Notes under the pieces: generated by a model
Database searches by the model: none
Told to the model about the DNA's origin: nothing
The model's input: the letters and a program-made list of their open reading frames with translations, nothing else
Position numbers and translations under genes: made by a program
Origin: Actinomycetales bacterium
GTDB lineage: Bacteria > Actinomycetota > Actinomycetes > Actinomycetales > BWSM-131
NCBI GenBank assembly: GCA_030149025.1
Contig: JASBSH010000239.1
Coordinates: forward strand, 1-6,494
Direction of reading: 5' to 3'
Length of the DNA: 6,494 nucleotides
In this document: piece by piece, positions 1 through 6,137 of the stretch
Layout: every line of letters begins with the position of its first letter
Position numbering within the stretch: position 1 is the first letter of the stretch

Positions 1-144
1 TGCAAGCAGACACCCACCGACCACAACAATCAGCAAGCACCCACCCACAACGGGGTCTTGGCATCGACTTTTGGCACGCTGTTGAGTTCTCAAGGAGCGG
101 ACGCACACCAACCCAGACCGTCACCGGCCCAGATCCGGGGCAAC
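1..144 (-). promoter_or_regulatory. Leader of a 16S-23S-5S rRNA operon (16S gene beyond the left edge)
   Basis: Read on the minus strand this holds CTTGAGAACTCAACAGCGTGCC (positions 94-73) followed by AAAAGTCGATGCC. This is the characteristic pre-16S leader of actinobacteria, carrying a boxA-like antitermination element and sequence that normally helps form the RNase III processing stem around 16S. After it come GT-rich stretches up to the window edge. The mature 16S start (a motif like GAGTTTGATCCTGG) is not yet reached, so the rRNA gene itself is outside. Position downstream of tyrS matches the rrnB operon of fast-growing mycobacteria. The 5' end is set from the predicted P2 start and is approximate. 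Confidence 0.8.
73..94 (-). promoter_or_regulatory. boxA-like rrn antitermination element
   Basis: The minus-strand segment around TTGAGAACTCAAC (93-81) corresponds to the conserved leader element TTTGAGAACTCAA of mycobacterial rRNA operons. It is proposed to act as boxA, recruiting Nus factors that keep RNA polymerase resistant to Rho during rRNA synthesis. The core TTGAG..CTCAA (82-93) is also a short inverted repeat. Assignment is by motif similarity. Confidence 0.6.
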
Positions 145-150
145 CGTTCT

Positions 151-180
151 AACCTACTCGCCGTCACGCTCCAGCGTCAA
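151..180 (-). promoter_or_regulatory. Downstream rRNA operon promoter (called P2 here)
   Basis: On the minus strand, TTGACG (180-175), an 18-nt spacer, and TAGGTT (156-151) form a good primary-sigma promoter. Initiation would fall near 144, just upstream of the conserved rRNA leader. This is the promoter nearest the rRNA genes. It shares spacing and -35 form with the one at 285-314. Confidence 0.75.
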
Positions 181-200
181 ACCCGGTGCCTACACCGGGT
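181..200 (-). repeat. Perfect 8-bp hairpin between the two rrn promoters
   Basis: ACCCGGTG (181-188) and CACCGGGT (193-200) form a perfect 8-bp inverted repeat with a 4-nt loop. On the minus strand the right arm runs directly into TTTGACG, so the hairpin abuts the -35 box of the downstream promoter. RNA from the upstream promoter would carry it. The T run after the stem is only three bases, so it is a poor intrinsic terminator. It could be a weak terminator for tyrS read-through, a protein-binding site beside P2, or chance. Confidence 0.5.
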
Positions 201-284
201 TGCGCCTTCGTGGCGGTGACAGCTCCAGCCCCGGACCGGCCACCTCTCGGTGTCCGTTGCTCCCTGTCGGGCTGGCGAGAGAGA

Positions 285-314
285 ACACTACGGGGCCGGT
301 CGCAGACGGGTCAA
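285..314 (-). promoter_or_regulatory. Upstream rRNA operon promoter (called P1 here)
   Basis: On the minus strand, TTGACC (314-309) is followed after exactly 18 nt by TAGTGT (290-285). This is a close match to the primary sigma factor consensus. The 18-nt spacing equals that of the second promoter downstream. It lies 66 nt past the tyrS stop and directs transcription toward the rRNA leader at the left edge. Initiation would be near position 278. Strong tandem promoters of this form are usual ahead of actinobacterial rRNA operons. Confidence 0.72.
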
Positions 315-379
315 ACCGGGTCCACGCCAGGCTGCCTCGCTGCCGCGGACGCGCAGGTCAGGCGGTGTTCCGCCCCGGA

Positions 380-1642
380 TCAGGGACGCGTGTCGACCGC
401 CGCGAGGGTGCGCCGACCACGACGCAGCACCAGCCACCGGCCGTGCAGCAGCTCGTCCCGCGAGACCTGGGTGGCGCCGTCCACGACCTTCCGGTTGTTG
501 ACGTATGCGCCGCCCTCCTCGATGGTCCGCCGGGCCGCGTTGCGGCCCTTGACCAGCCCGGTGGCGGCCAGCAGGTCGACGACGTCGAGCTGGTCGGGGC
601 TCGCGGTTGTGCCGGGCAGCTCGGCAAGGGCGTCGGCGAGTGTCCGATCGTCCAGCTCGGCCAGGTCACCACGACCGAACAGCGCCGCGCTGGCCGCCTC
701 GACCTTGGCGGTCGCGCCCGCGCCGTGTACCAGGGTGGTGACGTCCCGGGCGAGGGTGCGCTGGCCCTCCCGTGCGGCGGGTCGCTCGCGGGTCGCCTCC
801 TCGAGCGCCTCGATCTCCTCGCGACTGCGGAAGGTGAAGACGCGAAGCAGCTTCCCGACGTCGCTGTCCTCGGTGTTGACCCAGAACTGGAAGAAGGCGT
901 ACGGGGACGTCATATCCGGGTCCAGCCAGACGGTGTCGCCCTCCGTCTTGCCGAACTTGGTGCCGTCCGACTTCGTCAGCAACGGGGTGGCCAGAGCGTG
1001 TGCCCGCACACTCTGCACGCGGCGGATCAGGTCGACGCCGGCGGTGAGGTTGCCCCACTGGTCGCTGCCGCCGAGCTGCAGCAAGCAGCCGTGCCGCCGG
1101 AACAGCTCCAGGAAGTCGTTGCTCTGCAGCAGGACGTAGCTGAACTCCGTGTAGCTGATGCCGGTCGAGGCCAGCCGTGCGGAGACGGCCTCCCGGTCGA
1201 GCATCCGGTTGACGCTGAAGTGCTTGCCGATGTCCCGCAACAGCTCGATCGCCGACATCTCGCCGGTCCAGTCGAGGTTGTTGACCATGGTCGCAGCGTT
1301 GTCGCCCTCGAAGGACAGGAAGGGCTCGATCTGCCGCCGGAGGCGCTGCACCCACCCCGCCACGACATCCGGGGCGTTGAGGCTTCGCTCACCGCTCTCC
1401 TTGGGGTCGCCGATGAGTCCGGTGGCCCCACCGACGAGTGCGAGGGGTCGGTGCCCGGCGAGCTGCAGGCGACGCGTCGTCAGCAGCTGCACCAGGTGGC
1501 CGATGTGCAGGCTGGGTGCGGTGGGATCGAAGCCGATGTAGAAGGTGATCGGCCCCTTCGACAGCGCCTCACGCAGCGCGGCCTCGTCGGTGGACTCCGC
1601 CACCAGACCCCGCCAGTGCAACTCGTCGAGGATGTGTACCAC
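380..1642 (-). CDS. tyrS: Tyrosyl-tRNA synthetase
   Basis: A 420-aa class I aminoacyl-tRNA synthetase that charges tRNA-Tyr in the cytoplasm. The HIGH motif is exact at residues 46-49 (PSLHIGHL). The KMSKS-loop equivalent is KFGKT at 229-233. Tyrosine-site residues align, by analogy with the Geobacillus enzyme, at Y35, D39 and D79 and in YTEFSYVLLQSNDF (Y169, Q173, D176). GGSDQWGN is at 191-198. The C-terminal S4-like RNA-binding domain spans about 352-410 (VDLLAATGLVKGRNAARR, then GGAYVNNRKV). The GTG start at 1642 gives the expected N-terminus (LDELHWRGL) and has GGAGG 4 nt upstream, slightly close but strong. A gap of 111 nt separates it from mpg. No actinobacterial-type T-box or obvious promoter is visible there, so it may be read from the upstream genes. 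No strong terminator follows the stop. Confidence 0.97.
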   Translation of the reverse strand: MVHILDELHWRGLVAESTDEAALREALSKGPITFYIGFDPTAPSLHIGHLVQLLTTRRLQLAGHRPLALVGGATGLIGDPKESGERSLNAPDVVAGWVQRLRRQIEPFLSFEGDNAATMVNNLDWTGEMSAIELLRDIGKHFSVNRMLDREAVSARLASTGISYTEFSYVLLQSNDFLELFRRHGCLLQLGGSDQWGNLTAGVDLIRRVQSVRAHALATPLLTKSDGTKFGKTEGDTVWLDPDMTSPYAFFQFWVNTEDSDVGKLLRVFTFRSREEIEALEEATRERPAAREGQRTLARDVTTLVHGAGATAKVEAASAALFGRGDLAELDDRTLADALAELPGTTASPDQLDVVDLLAATGLVKGRNAARRTIEEGGAYVNNRKVVDGATQVSRDELLHGRWLVLRRGRRTLAAVDTRP

Positions 1643-1753
1643 CGTTCCTCCGTCCCGTCACGCCATCGCGCCGGCATGAGCCGCCGTCGCGCTGTGTCAG
1701 CCCGCATCAGCGTGATTAGCCTGCCGCATGGCCACGACGCGGGCCGAACCGGT
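1643..1753 (-). other. mpg-tyrS intergenic gap
   Basis: This 111-nt spacer contains the tyrS ribosome-binding site (GGAGG, 4 nt before the GTG). A 10-bp palindrome, GAACCGGTTC (1746-1755), overlaps the mpg stop codon. I found no convincing -35/-10 pair and no hairpin followed by a T run. Confidence 0.4.
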
Positions 1754-2401
1754 TCACCGCCGGGCCGCGGATCCCCTGCCCCGGCGCACGCCGCGGCGGA
1801 ACGCCGAGACCGTCGGCTCGCCGTCCACCCAGAACCGCCACGGGTGCACCTGCGCGTCCCCGCCCGGTCCGGCGACGCCGACGCGCGGACCGGTCCGAAC
1901 CAGCGACCGTGGCACGGCCTGACCGGGTGAGAGCGTCACCGGTCCCCCGTCGCAGACGTACGCGCCGTTGAAGGAGCCGTCCACGCCGAGCGCCTGGGCG
2001 AGGCGGGCGGGTCCACGCGCGAGATCGCGGTCCGACCGCGCGGCCGGACGTCGAGTGCGAGCCAGCCCGACGCCGTCCACGACCTCGCCGGCCCGCAGCA
2101 GGACCGCGGACGCGACGCCCTCCGGGCCGCAGACCACGTTGGCGCACCAGTGCATCCCGTAGGTGAAGTAGACGTACAGGTGGCCGGCGGCGCCGAACAT
2201 CACCTCGGTGCGCGCGGTCCGGCCCCGGTAGGCGTGCGAGCCGGGGTCGGACTGCCCCTCGTACGCCTCCACCTCGGTCAACCGGACGGCGACACGGCCG
2301 TCCGGGCTGTCATGGGAGAGGACGGCGCCCAGGAGCTCGGGCGCCACCGCCAGGGCCCGCCGGCTCAGGTCTGGCGGCGGAAGATCTTCGAGCCGAGCCA
2401 C
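1754..2401 (-). CDS. mpg: DNA-3-methyladenine glycosylase (AAG/MPG family)
   Basis: A base-excision repair enzyme that removes alkylated purines such as 3-methyladenine from DNA. From the GTG at 2401 it is 215 aa, near the family's usual 190-215. Visible motifs are VRLTEVEAYEG (probable catalytic E45, with Y47), H56 in GSHAYRG, and the block EVMFGAAGHLYVYFTYGMHW (about 66-85), which holds the aromatic residues that enter the DNA or stack on the flipped base. ASAVLLRAGEVV follows (R103), then ARGPARLAQALGV, and near the end PWRFWVDGEPTVS. The start is uncertain. The frame is open to 2515 over sdhB. GTG 2401 keeps the expected N-terminal segment before PELLGAVL but has no clear ribosome site. 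GTG 2347, after the sdhB stop, would remove part of it. Overlap with sdhB suggests mpg is translated from the sdh transcript. mpg next to tyrS is a familiar actinobacterial pair. Confidence 0.92.
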   Translation of the reverse strand: MARLEDLPPPDLSRRALAVAPELLGAVLSHDSPDGRVAVRLTEVEAYEGQSDPGSHAYRGRTARTEVMFGAAGHLYVYFTYGMHWCANVVCGPEGVASAVLLRAGEVVDGVGLARTRRPAARSDRDLARGPARLAQALGVDGSFNGAYVCDGGPVTLSPGQAVPRSLVRTGPRVGVAGPGGDAQVHPWRFWVDGEPTVSAFRRGVRRGRGSAARR

Positions 2402-3120
2402 ACCAGCGGATCGTACTTGCGGTCGACCACGCGCTCCTTCATCGGGATGATCCCGTTGTCCGTGATCTTGATGCCTTCGGGGCAGACCTCGGTGCAGCAC
2501 TTGGTGATGTTGCACAGGCCCAGCCCGTGCTCGTCCTGGGCGGCCTCAGCCCTGCCTTCGCGGGTGTCCAGCGGGTGCATGTCCAGCTCGGCGATCCGGA
2601 TGAAGAACCTGGGGCCGGCGAACGCCGGCTTGTTCTGCTCGTGATCACGGATGACGTGGCAGACGTCCTGGCACAGGAAGCACTCGATGCACTTGCGGAA
2701 CTCCTGTGAGCGTCCGACGTCGACCTGCGCCATCCGGTAGTCCCCGGGCGCCACGCCTTTCGGCGGTTCGAAGGCCGGTATCTCACGGGCCTTCTCGTAG
2801 TTGAACGACACGTCCGTGACGAGGTCCCGAAGCACGGGGAAGGTCCGCAACGGGGTTACGGTGACGACCTCGTCGGGGCTGAACGTGCTCATCCGCGTCA
2901 TGCACAACAGCCGCGGCCTGCCGTTGACCTCAGCGCTGCAGGACCCGCACTTGCCCGCCTTGCAGTTCCAGCGCACCGCCAGATCCGGTGCCTGCGTTGC
3001 CTGCAGCCGGTGGATGACGTCGAGAACGACCTCGCCGTCGTTCACCTCCACCTGGTAGTCCACCAGCCCCCCGGCGTCGTCGTCTCCGCGCCAGACCCGG
3101 AAGCTGCCCTCGTAGCTCAT
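2365..3120 (-). CDS. sdhB: Succinate dehydrogenase iron-sulfur subunit
   Basis: A 251-aa protein carrying electrons from FAD to the membrane subunit through three iron-sulfur clusters. The N-terminal ferredoxin-like domain has [2Fe-2S] ligands C53, C58, C61 and C73 (NCKAGKCGSCSAEVNGRPRL, then LC). The C-terminal helical domain has C144, C147, C150 and C154 (KCIECFLCQDVC), then C203, C209 and C213 in CNITKCCTEVCPEGIKI. By analogy to E. coli SdhB, C144/C147/C150/C213 hold [4Fe-4S] and C154/C203/C209 hold [3Fe-4S]; C208 is an additional neighbouring cysteine. The open frame runs upstream to 3279 inside sdhA. The ATG at 3120 (MSYEGSFRVW) is chosen because it overlaps the sdhA stop as ATGA and matches the family N-terminus and length. 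The protein ends SKIFRRQT, and the gene's last 37 nt appear to be shared with mpg. Confidence 0.97.
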   Translation of the reverse strand: MSYEGSFRVWRGDDDAGGLVDYQVEVNDGEVVLDVIHRLQATQAPDLAVRWNCKAGKCGSCSAEVNGRPRLLCMTRMSTFSPDEVVTVTPLRTFPVLRDLVTDVSFNYEKAREIPAFEPPKGVAPGDYRMAQVDVGRSQEFRKCIECFLCQDVCHVIRDHEQNKPAFAGPRFFIRIAELDMHPLDTREGRAEAAQDEHGLGLCNITKCCTEVCPEGIKITDNGIIPMKERVVDRKYDPLVWLGSKIFRRQT

Positions 3121-5033
3121 CGGCCCGCTTCCGGGTCGAGCGGCGAGAGCCGCGACAGCTCGTCCTCGGTGAGGTACTTGGTCAGCTCCGACCGCTCGAA
3201 CAGGGCCAGCAGCTCCGGGCGGATCGCGGGCAGCATCTCCCGCTGCAGCACCACCTCGCCCTTGTCGTCGAACCGGCACACCAGGTTCACGTCCCGCCAG
3301 CGCGCGTCCATGTCGGGATGGTCCTCGCGGGTGTGCCCGCCGCGACTCTCCGTGCGCTCGAGTGCGGCCATGGCGATACAGCGGGACACCAGGAGCATGT
3401 TGCGCAGATCCAGTGCCAGGTGCCAGCCGGGGTTGAACTGCCGGTGGCCTTCGACCACAACGTCCCGCTCCCGCGCCTCGAGCTTCGAAAGGCGTTGCAG
3501 CGCCTCGATCATCTCGCTCTCGCGACGGATGATGCCCACGAGGTCGTTCATCGTCTGCTGGAGCTCGGTGTGGATCGTGTAAGGGTTCTCGAACGCGCCC
3601 AGCGTCGGCGCGGCGAACGGCGCGAGCGCCGTCTGGGCCGCGTGTTCGACGTCCTCGTCCCGCACCTGGGGGCGCGTCTGCGGCAAGGACGAGACGTAGT
3701 CCGCGGCGCCGTCCCCGGCACGCTTGCCGAAGACGAGCAGGTCGGACAAGGAGTTGCCTCCCAGGCGGTTGGAGCCGTGCAACCCTCCGGCCACCTCACC
3801 GGCCGCGAACAGGCCCGGTACGGCGGTGGCCGCGGTGTCGGCGTCCACCTCCACGCCACCCATCACGTAGTGGCACGTGGGTCCCACCTCCATGGGTTCG
3901 GCCGTGATGTCGACGTCCGCCAGTTCCTTGAACTGGTGGTACATCGAGGGCAGCCGACGCACGATCTCGTCCGCGGGCAGCCGGGTCGAGACGTCGAGGA
4001 ACACGCCGCCGTGAGGCGTGCCGCGGCCTTCCTTCACCTCCGAGTTGATGGCGCGGGCGACCTCGTCACGGGGTAGGAGCTCGGGTGGGCGCTTGTTGTT
4101 GTCCGGGTCCTCGTACCAGCGGTCCGCTTCGTCCTCCGACTCCGCGTACTGCCCCCGGAAGACGTCCGGCACGTAGTCGAACATGAAGCGCCGGCCTTCG
4201 CTGTTGCGCAGCACGCCGCCGTCACCGCGTACCGACTCGGTGACCAGGATCCCCTTGACCGAGGGCGGCCAGACCATCCCGGTCGGGTGGAACTGGACGA
4301 ACTCCATGTTGACCAGTGCCGCGCCGGCGCGTAGCGCGAGCGCCTGGCCGTCGCCGGTGTACTCCCAGGAGTTGCTGGTCACCTTGAACGACTTGCAGAT
4401 CCCACCGGTGGCGAGGATGACCGCGGGTGCCTCGAACACGACGAAACGACCGGACTCACGGTAGTAGGCGAACGCCCCGCTGATCCGTCCTTCCTCGGTG
4501 AGCAGGTCGGTCACGGTGACCTCGGCGAAGACCCGCAGCCGGGCGTCCAGGTCGCCGGACTCCCGACCGTCCGCCTGCTGCAGCGACACGATCTTCTGCT
4601 GGAGGGTCCTGATGAGCTCCAGCCCTGTGCGGTCGCCGACATGGGCCAGACGCGGGTACTCGTGCCCGCCGAAGTTGCGCTGGCTGATCCGGCCGTCGGG
4701 TGTCCGGTCGAAGAGCGCACCGTACGTCTCCAGTTCCCAAACCCGTTGCGGCGCCTCCTTGGCGTGCAGCTCGGCCATCCGGGGGTTGTTGAGGAACTTG
4801 CCTCCGCGCATCGTGTCCCGGAAGTGGACCTCCCAGGAGTCGCGAGAGTTGACGTTTCCCATGGACGCCGCGATACCGCCCTCGGCCATCACCGTGTGGG
4901 CCTTGCCGAACAGCGACTTGCAGATGATGGCGGTCCGCAGGCCTCGTTCTCTCGCCTCGATCGCGGCGCGGAGCCCCGCACCACCCGCGCCGATGACGAG
5001 GCAGTCGTAGGCGTGCCGCTCGACGTCGCTCAT
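3117..5033 (-). CDS. sdhA: Succinate dehydrogenase flavoprotein subunit
   Basis: A 638-aa flavoprotein that oxidises succinate to fumarate using covalent FAD on the cytoplasmic face of the membrane. The dinucleotide-binding motif GAGGAG is at about 15-20. The FAD-linking histidine is H46 in KAHTVMAEGG. Active-site candidates, by analogy to E. coli SdhA, are H249 (FVQFHPTG), T265-E266 (LVTESVRGDGG), the proton-shuttle R327 (PRDEVARAIN), H388 (TCHYVMGG) and R423 (HGSNRLGGNSLSDL). The insert at about 290-318 (DVFRGQYAESEDE and an acidic, Asn-rich stretch before PPELLPRDE) is what I would expect for the Sdh1-type enzyme. The reading frame stays open upstream to 5255, but that extension lies over sdhC and lacks family character. 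The ATG at 5033 has GAGG 8 nt upstream and overlaps the sdhC stop as ATGA. The stop in turn overlaps the sdhB start by 4 nt. All key residues are present, so the enzyme looks functional. Confidence 0.97.
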   Translation of the reverse strand: MSDVERHAYDCLVIGAGGAGLRAAIEARERGLRTAIICKSLFGKAHTVMAEGGIAASMGNVNSRDSWEVHFRDTMRGGKFLNNPRMAELHAKEAPQRVWELETYGALFDRTPDGRISQRNFGGHEYPRLAHVGDRTGLELIRTLQQKIVSLQQADGRESGDLDARLRVFAEVTVTDLLTEEGRISGAFAYYRESGRFVVFEAPAVILATGGICKSFKVTSNSWEYTGDGQALALRAGAALVNMEFVQFHPTGMVWPPSVKGILVTESVRGDGGVLRNSEGRRFMFDYVPDVFRGQYAESEDEADRWYEDPDNNKRPPELLPRDEVARAINSEVKEGRGTPHGGVFLDVSTRLPADEIVRRLPSMYHQFKELADVDITAEPMEVGPTCHYVMGGVEVDADTAATAVPGLFAAGEVAGGLHGSNRLGGNSLSDLLVFGKRAGDGAADYVSSLPQTRPQVRDEDVEHAAQTALAPFAAPTLGAFENPYTIHTELQQTMNDLVGIIRRESEMIEALQRLSKLEARERDVVVEGHRQFNPGWHLALDLRNMLLVSRCIAMAALERTESRGGHTREDHPDMDARWRDVNLVCRFDDKGEVVLQREMLPAIRPELLALFERSELTKYLTEDELSRLSPLDPEAGR

Positions 5034-5842
5034 CCGACGAACCTCAGGTCGTCGATCACCCCGGCCGACACCAGGGCGATGTAGGCGTCGGTGAGGACCA
5101 GGGTGCCGAGGGTGATCCAGGCGAACTGCATGTGGCGGGCGCTCAGCCAGCTCACCCGCTGCCACAGCCAGTACCGCACCGGGTGCCGGGAGAAGTGGTT
5201 GATCCGACCGGCGGTGATGTGCCGGCACGAGTGGCAGCCCAGGGTGTAGCCCCACAGCAGCGCCACGTTGACGACCATGATCACGTTACCGAGCCCGAAG
5301 CCGAACCCGCTGGGCGACTGGAACGCCTTGACCGCGTCGTAGGTGTTCAGCGCCGAGATCAGCAGAGCGAAGGAGAAGAAGTACCGGTGCACGTTCTGCA
5401 CGATGAGCGGAAAGCGGGTCTCCCCCGTGTAACCGGCACGCGGTTCCGGTACCGCGCAAGCCGGCGGTGACAGCCAGAACGACCGGTAGTACGCCTTCCG
5501 GTAGTAGTAGCAGCTGAGCCGGAACCCGAGCAGGAGCGGCAGCGTGACGATCGCCAGCGGGATCATCGGCGGGAACGTCCCGAACCACACCCCGAGGTGG
5601 CTGCTGCCCGGAACGCAGCTTGCGCTGACGCAGGGCGAGGCGAACGGGCTCAGGTACTGGTAGGCCGGGACGAAGTAGTAGCTCTGGCTCGCAGTGCGCA
5701 CCAGGCCGTACACCACGAACGCTGTCAGGCCGAGGAACACCAGCAGCGGTTGCAGCCACCAGCGGTCAGAGCGAAGGGTGCCCTGGCCGATCCTGGCGCG
5801 GCCGGGGGCGGCGACCCCGGAGGCCGGAACTGTGCTCGTCAC
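5030..5842 (-). CDS. sdhC: Succinate dehydrogenase membrane anchor subunit, Sdh1 type
   Basis: A 270-aa integral membrane protein that would anchor the SdhAB heads and pass electrons to menaquinone. By eye there are about five hydrophobic segments: residues 29-49, 90-112, 152-172, 184-202 and 238-260. Residues 53-80 form a loop rich in Tyr and Pro with C71 and C76. C111 follows segment 2 in FRLSCYYYRKAYYRSFW, and C129 lies in the next loop. The end of segment 4 carries C203-H204-S-C206-R-H208. This single-subunit, Cys/His-rich architecture fits the mycobacterial Sdh1 SdhC (Rv0249c type), for which a membrane-embedded Rieske-type [2Fe-2S] cluster has been reported. It does not fit the small haem-b SdhC/SdhD pair, and no sdhD is present. 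The GTG start at 5842 overlaps the previous stop, and the TGA overlaps the sdhA ATG (sequence ATGA). Which residues bind the cluster here is inferred. Confidence 0.9.
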   Translation of the reverse strand: MTSTVPASGVAAPGRARIGQGTLRSDRWWLQPLLVFLGLTAFVVYGLVRTASQSYYFVPAYQYLSPFASPCVSASCVPGSSHLGVWFGTFPPMIPLAIVTLPLLLGFRLSCYYYRKAYYRSFWLSPPACAVPEPRAGYTGETRFPLIVQNVHRYFFSFALLISALNTYDAVKAFQSPSGFGFGLGNVIMVVNVALLWGYTLGCHSCRHITAGRINHFSRHPVRYWLWQRVSWLSARHMQFAWITLGTLVLTDAYIALVSAGVIDDLRFVG

Positions 5843-6120
5843 GGGCGCCCGTGGGCACCCAGGCCCTCGTCGTCGGCGTCCGCCCAGAAGTCGATGCCGT
5901 AGTCCCCCTCGGGGATGTACACCACGTTCTGGTCTCCGGTGGGCGAGGCGGACGACGAGGCGTGCGCCAACAGGTCCAGGTCGGCGGAGATGCGGGCCAC
6001 GTCGTCACGCAACCGACGCAGGTCGACTCTGTCGCCGTTGCTGGCCCCGAGGCGCAGCACCGCGCGTCGCAGCTCTGCGATGGCAGCCCGTGCCCCCTGC
6101 ACGTCGTCGTGGCCCGTCAT
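5839..6120 (-). CDS. Conserved small protein of unknown function, first gene of the sdh operon
   Basis: This is a 93-aa soluble protein with no signal peptide or membrane segment. The ATG at 6120 is preceded by GAGG about 9 nt upstream. Residues about 9-53 are rich in Arg, Leu and Ala with regular hydrophobic spacing and look like one or two amphipathic helices. A Ser/Pro/Gly linker follows (about 55-64). The acidic tail contains VVYIPEGDYG and FWADADDEGLG (about 66-88). Its TGA stop overlaps the GTG start of sdhC by 4 nt, so it is translated just ahead of the membrane anchor. Its size, position and acidic WxDxDDEGxG-like tail recall the conserved hypothetical protein upstream of sdhC in the mycobacterial sdh1 locus (Rv0250c in M. 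tuberculosis). That comparison is from memory, not a search. A role in assembly or stability of the complex is possible but unproven. Confidence 0.82.
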   Translation of the reverse strand: MTGHDDVQGARAAIAELRRAVLRLGASNGDRVDLRRLRDDVARISADLDLLAHASSSASPTGDQNVVYIPEGDYGIDFWADADDEGLGAHGRP

Positions 6121-6137
6121 GCTCCCGCACCTCGATC

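Noticed and set aside
315..379. Possible terminator just after tyrS
   Set aside because: This stretch holds GC-rich sequence with a short direct repeat (GGCAGC twice) but no stable stem followed by a T run.
1746..1755. 10-bp palindrome GAACCGGTTC overlapping the mpg stop
   Set aside because: It is short and does not extend. No T run or promoter context supports a regulatory role.
200..1930. A 576-codon open frame on the plus strand opposite tyrS
   Set aside because: It is antisense to a full-length, motif-complete tyrS and runs through the rrn promoter region and the mpg-tyrS gap. Its translation has no recognisable domain and a composition typical of GC-rich shadow frames.
3318..4076. A 252-codon open frame on the plus strand inside sdhA
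   Set aside because: It is antisense to the conserved part of sdhA, which has all active-site residues. No family features or ribosome site support it.
5033..5255. 74-codon upstream extension of the sdhA frame
   Set aside because: It lies within sdhC and its translation is Arg/Pro/His-rich shadow sequence. The ATG at 5033 has a good ribosome site and the family N-terminus.
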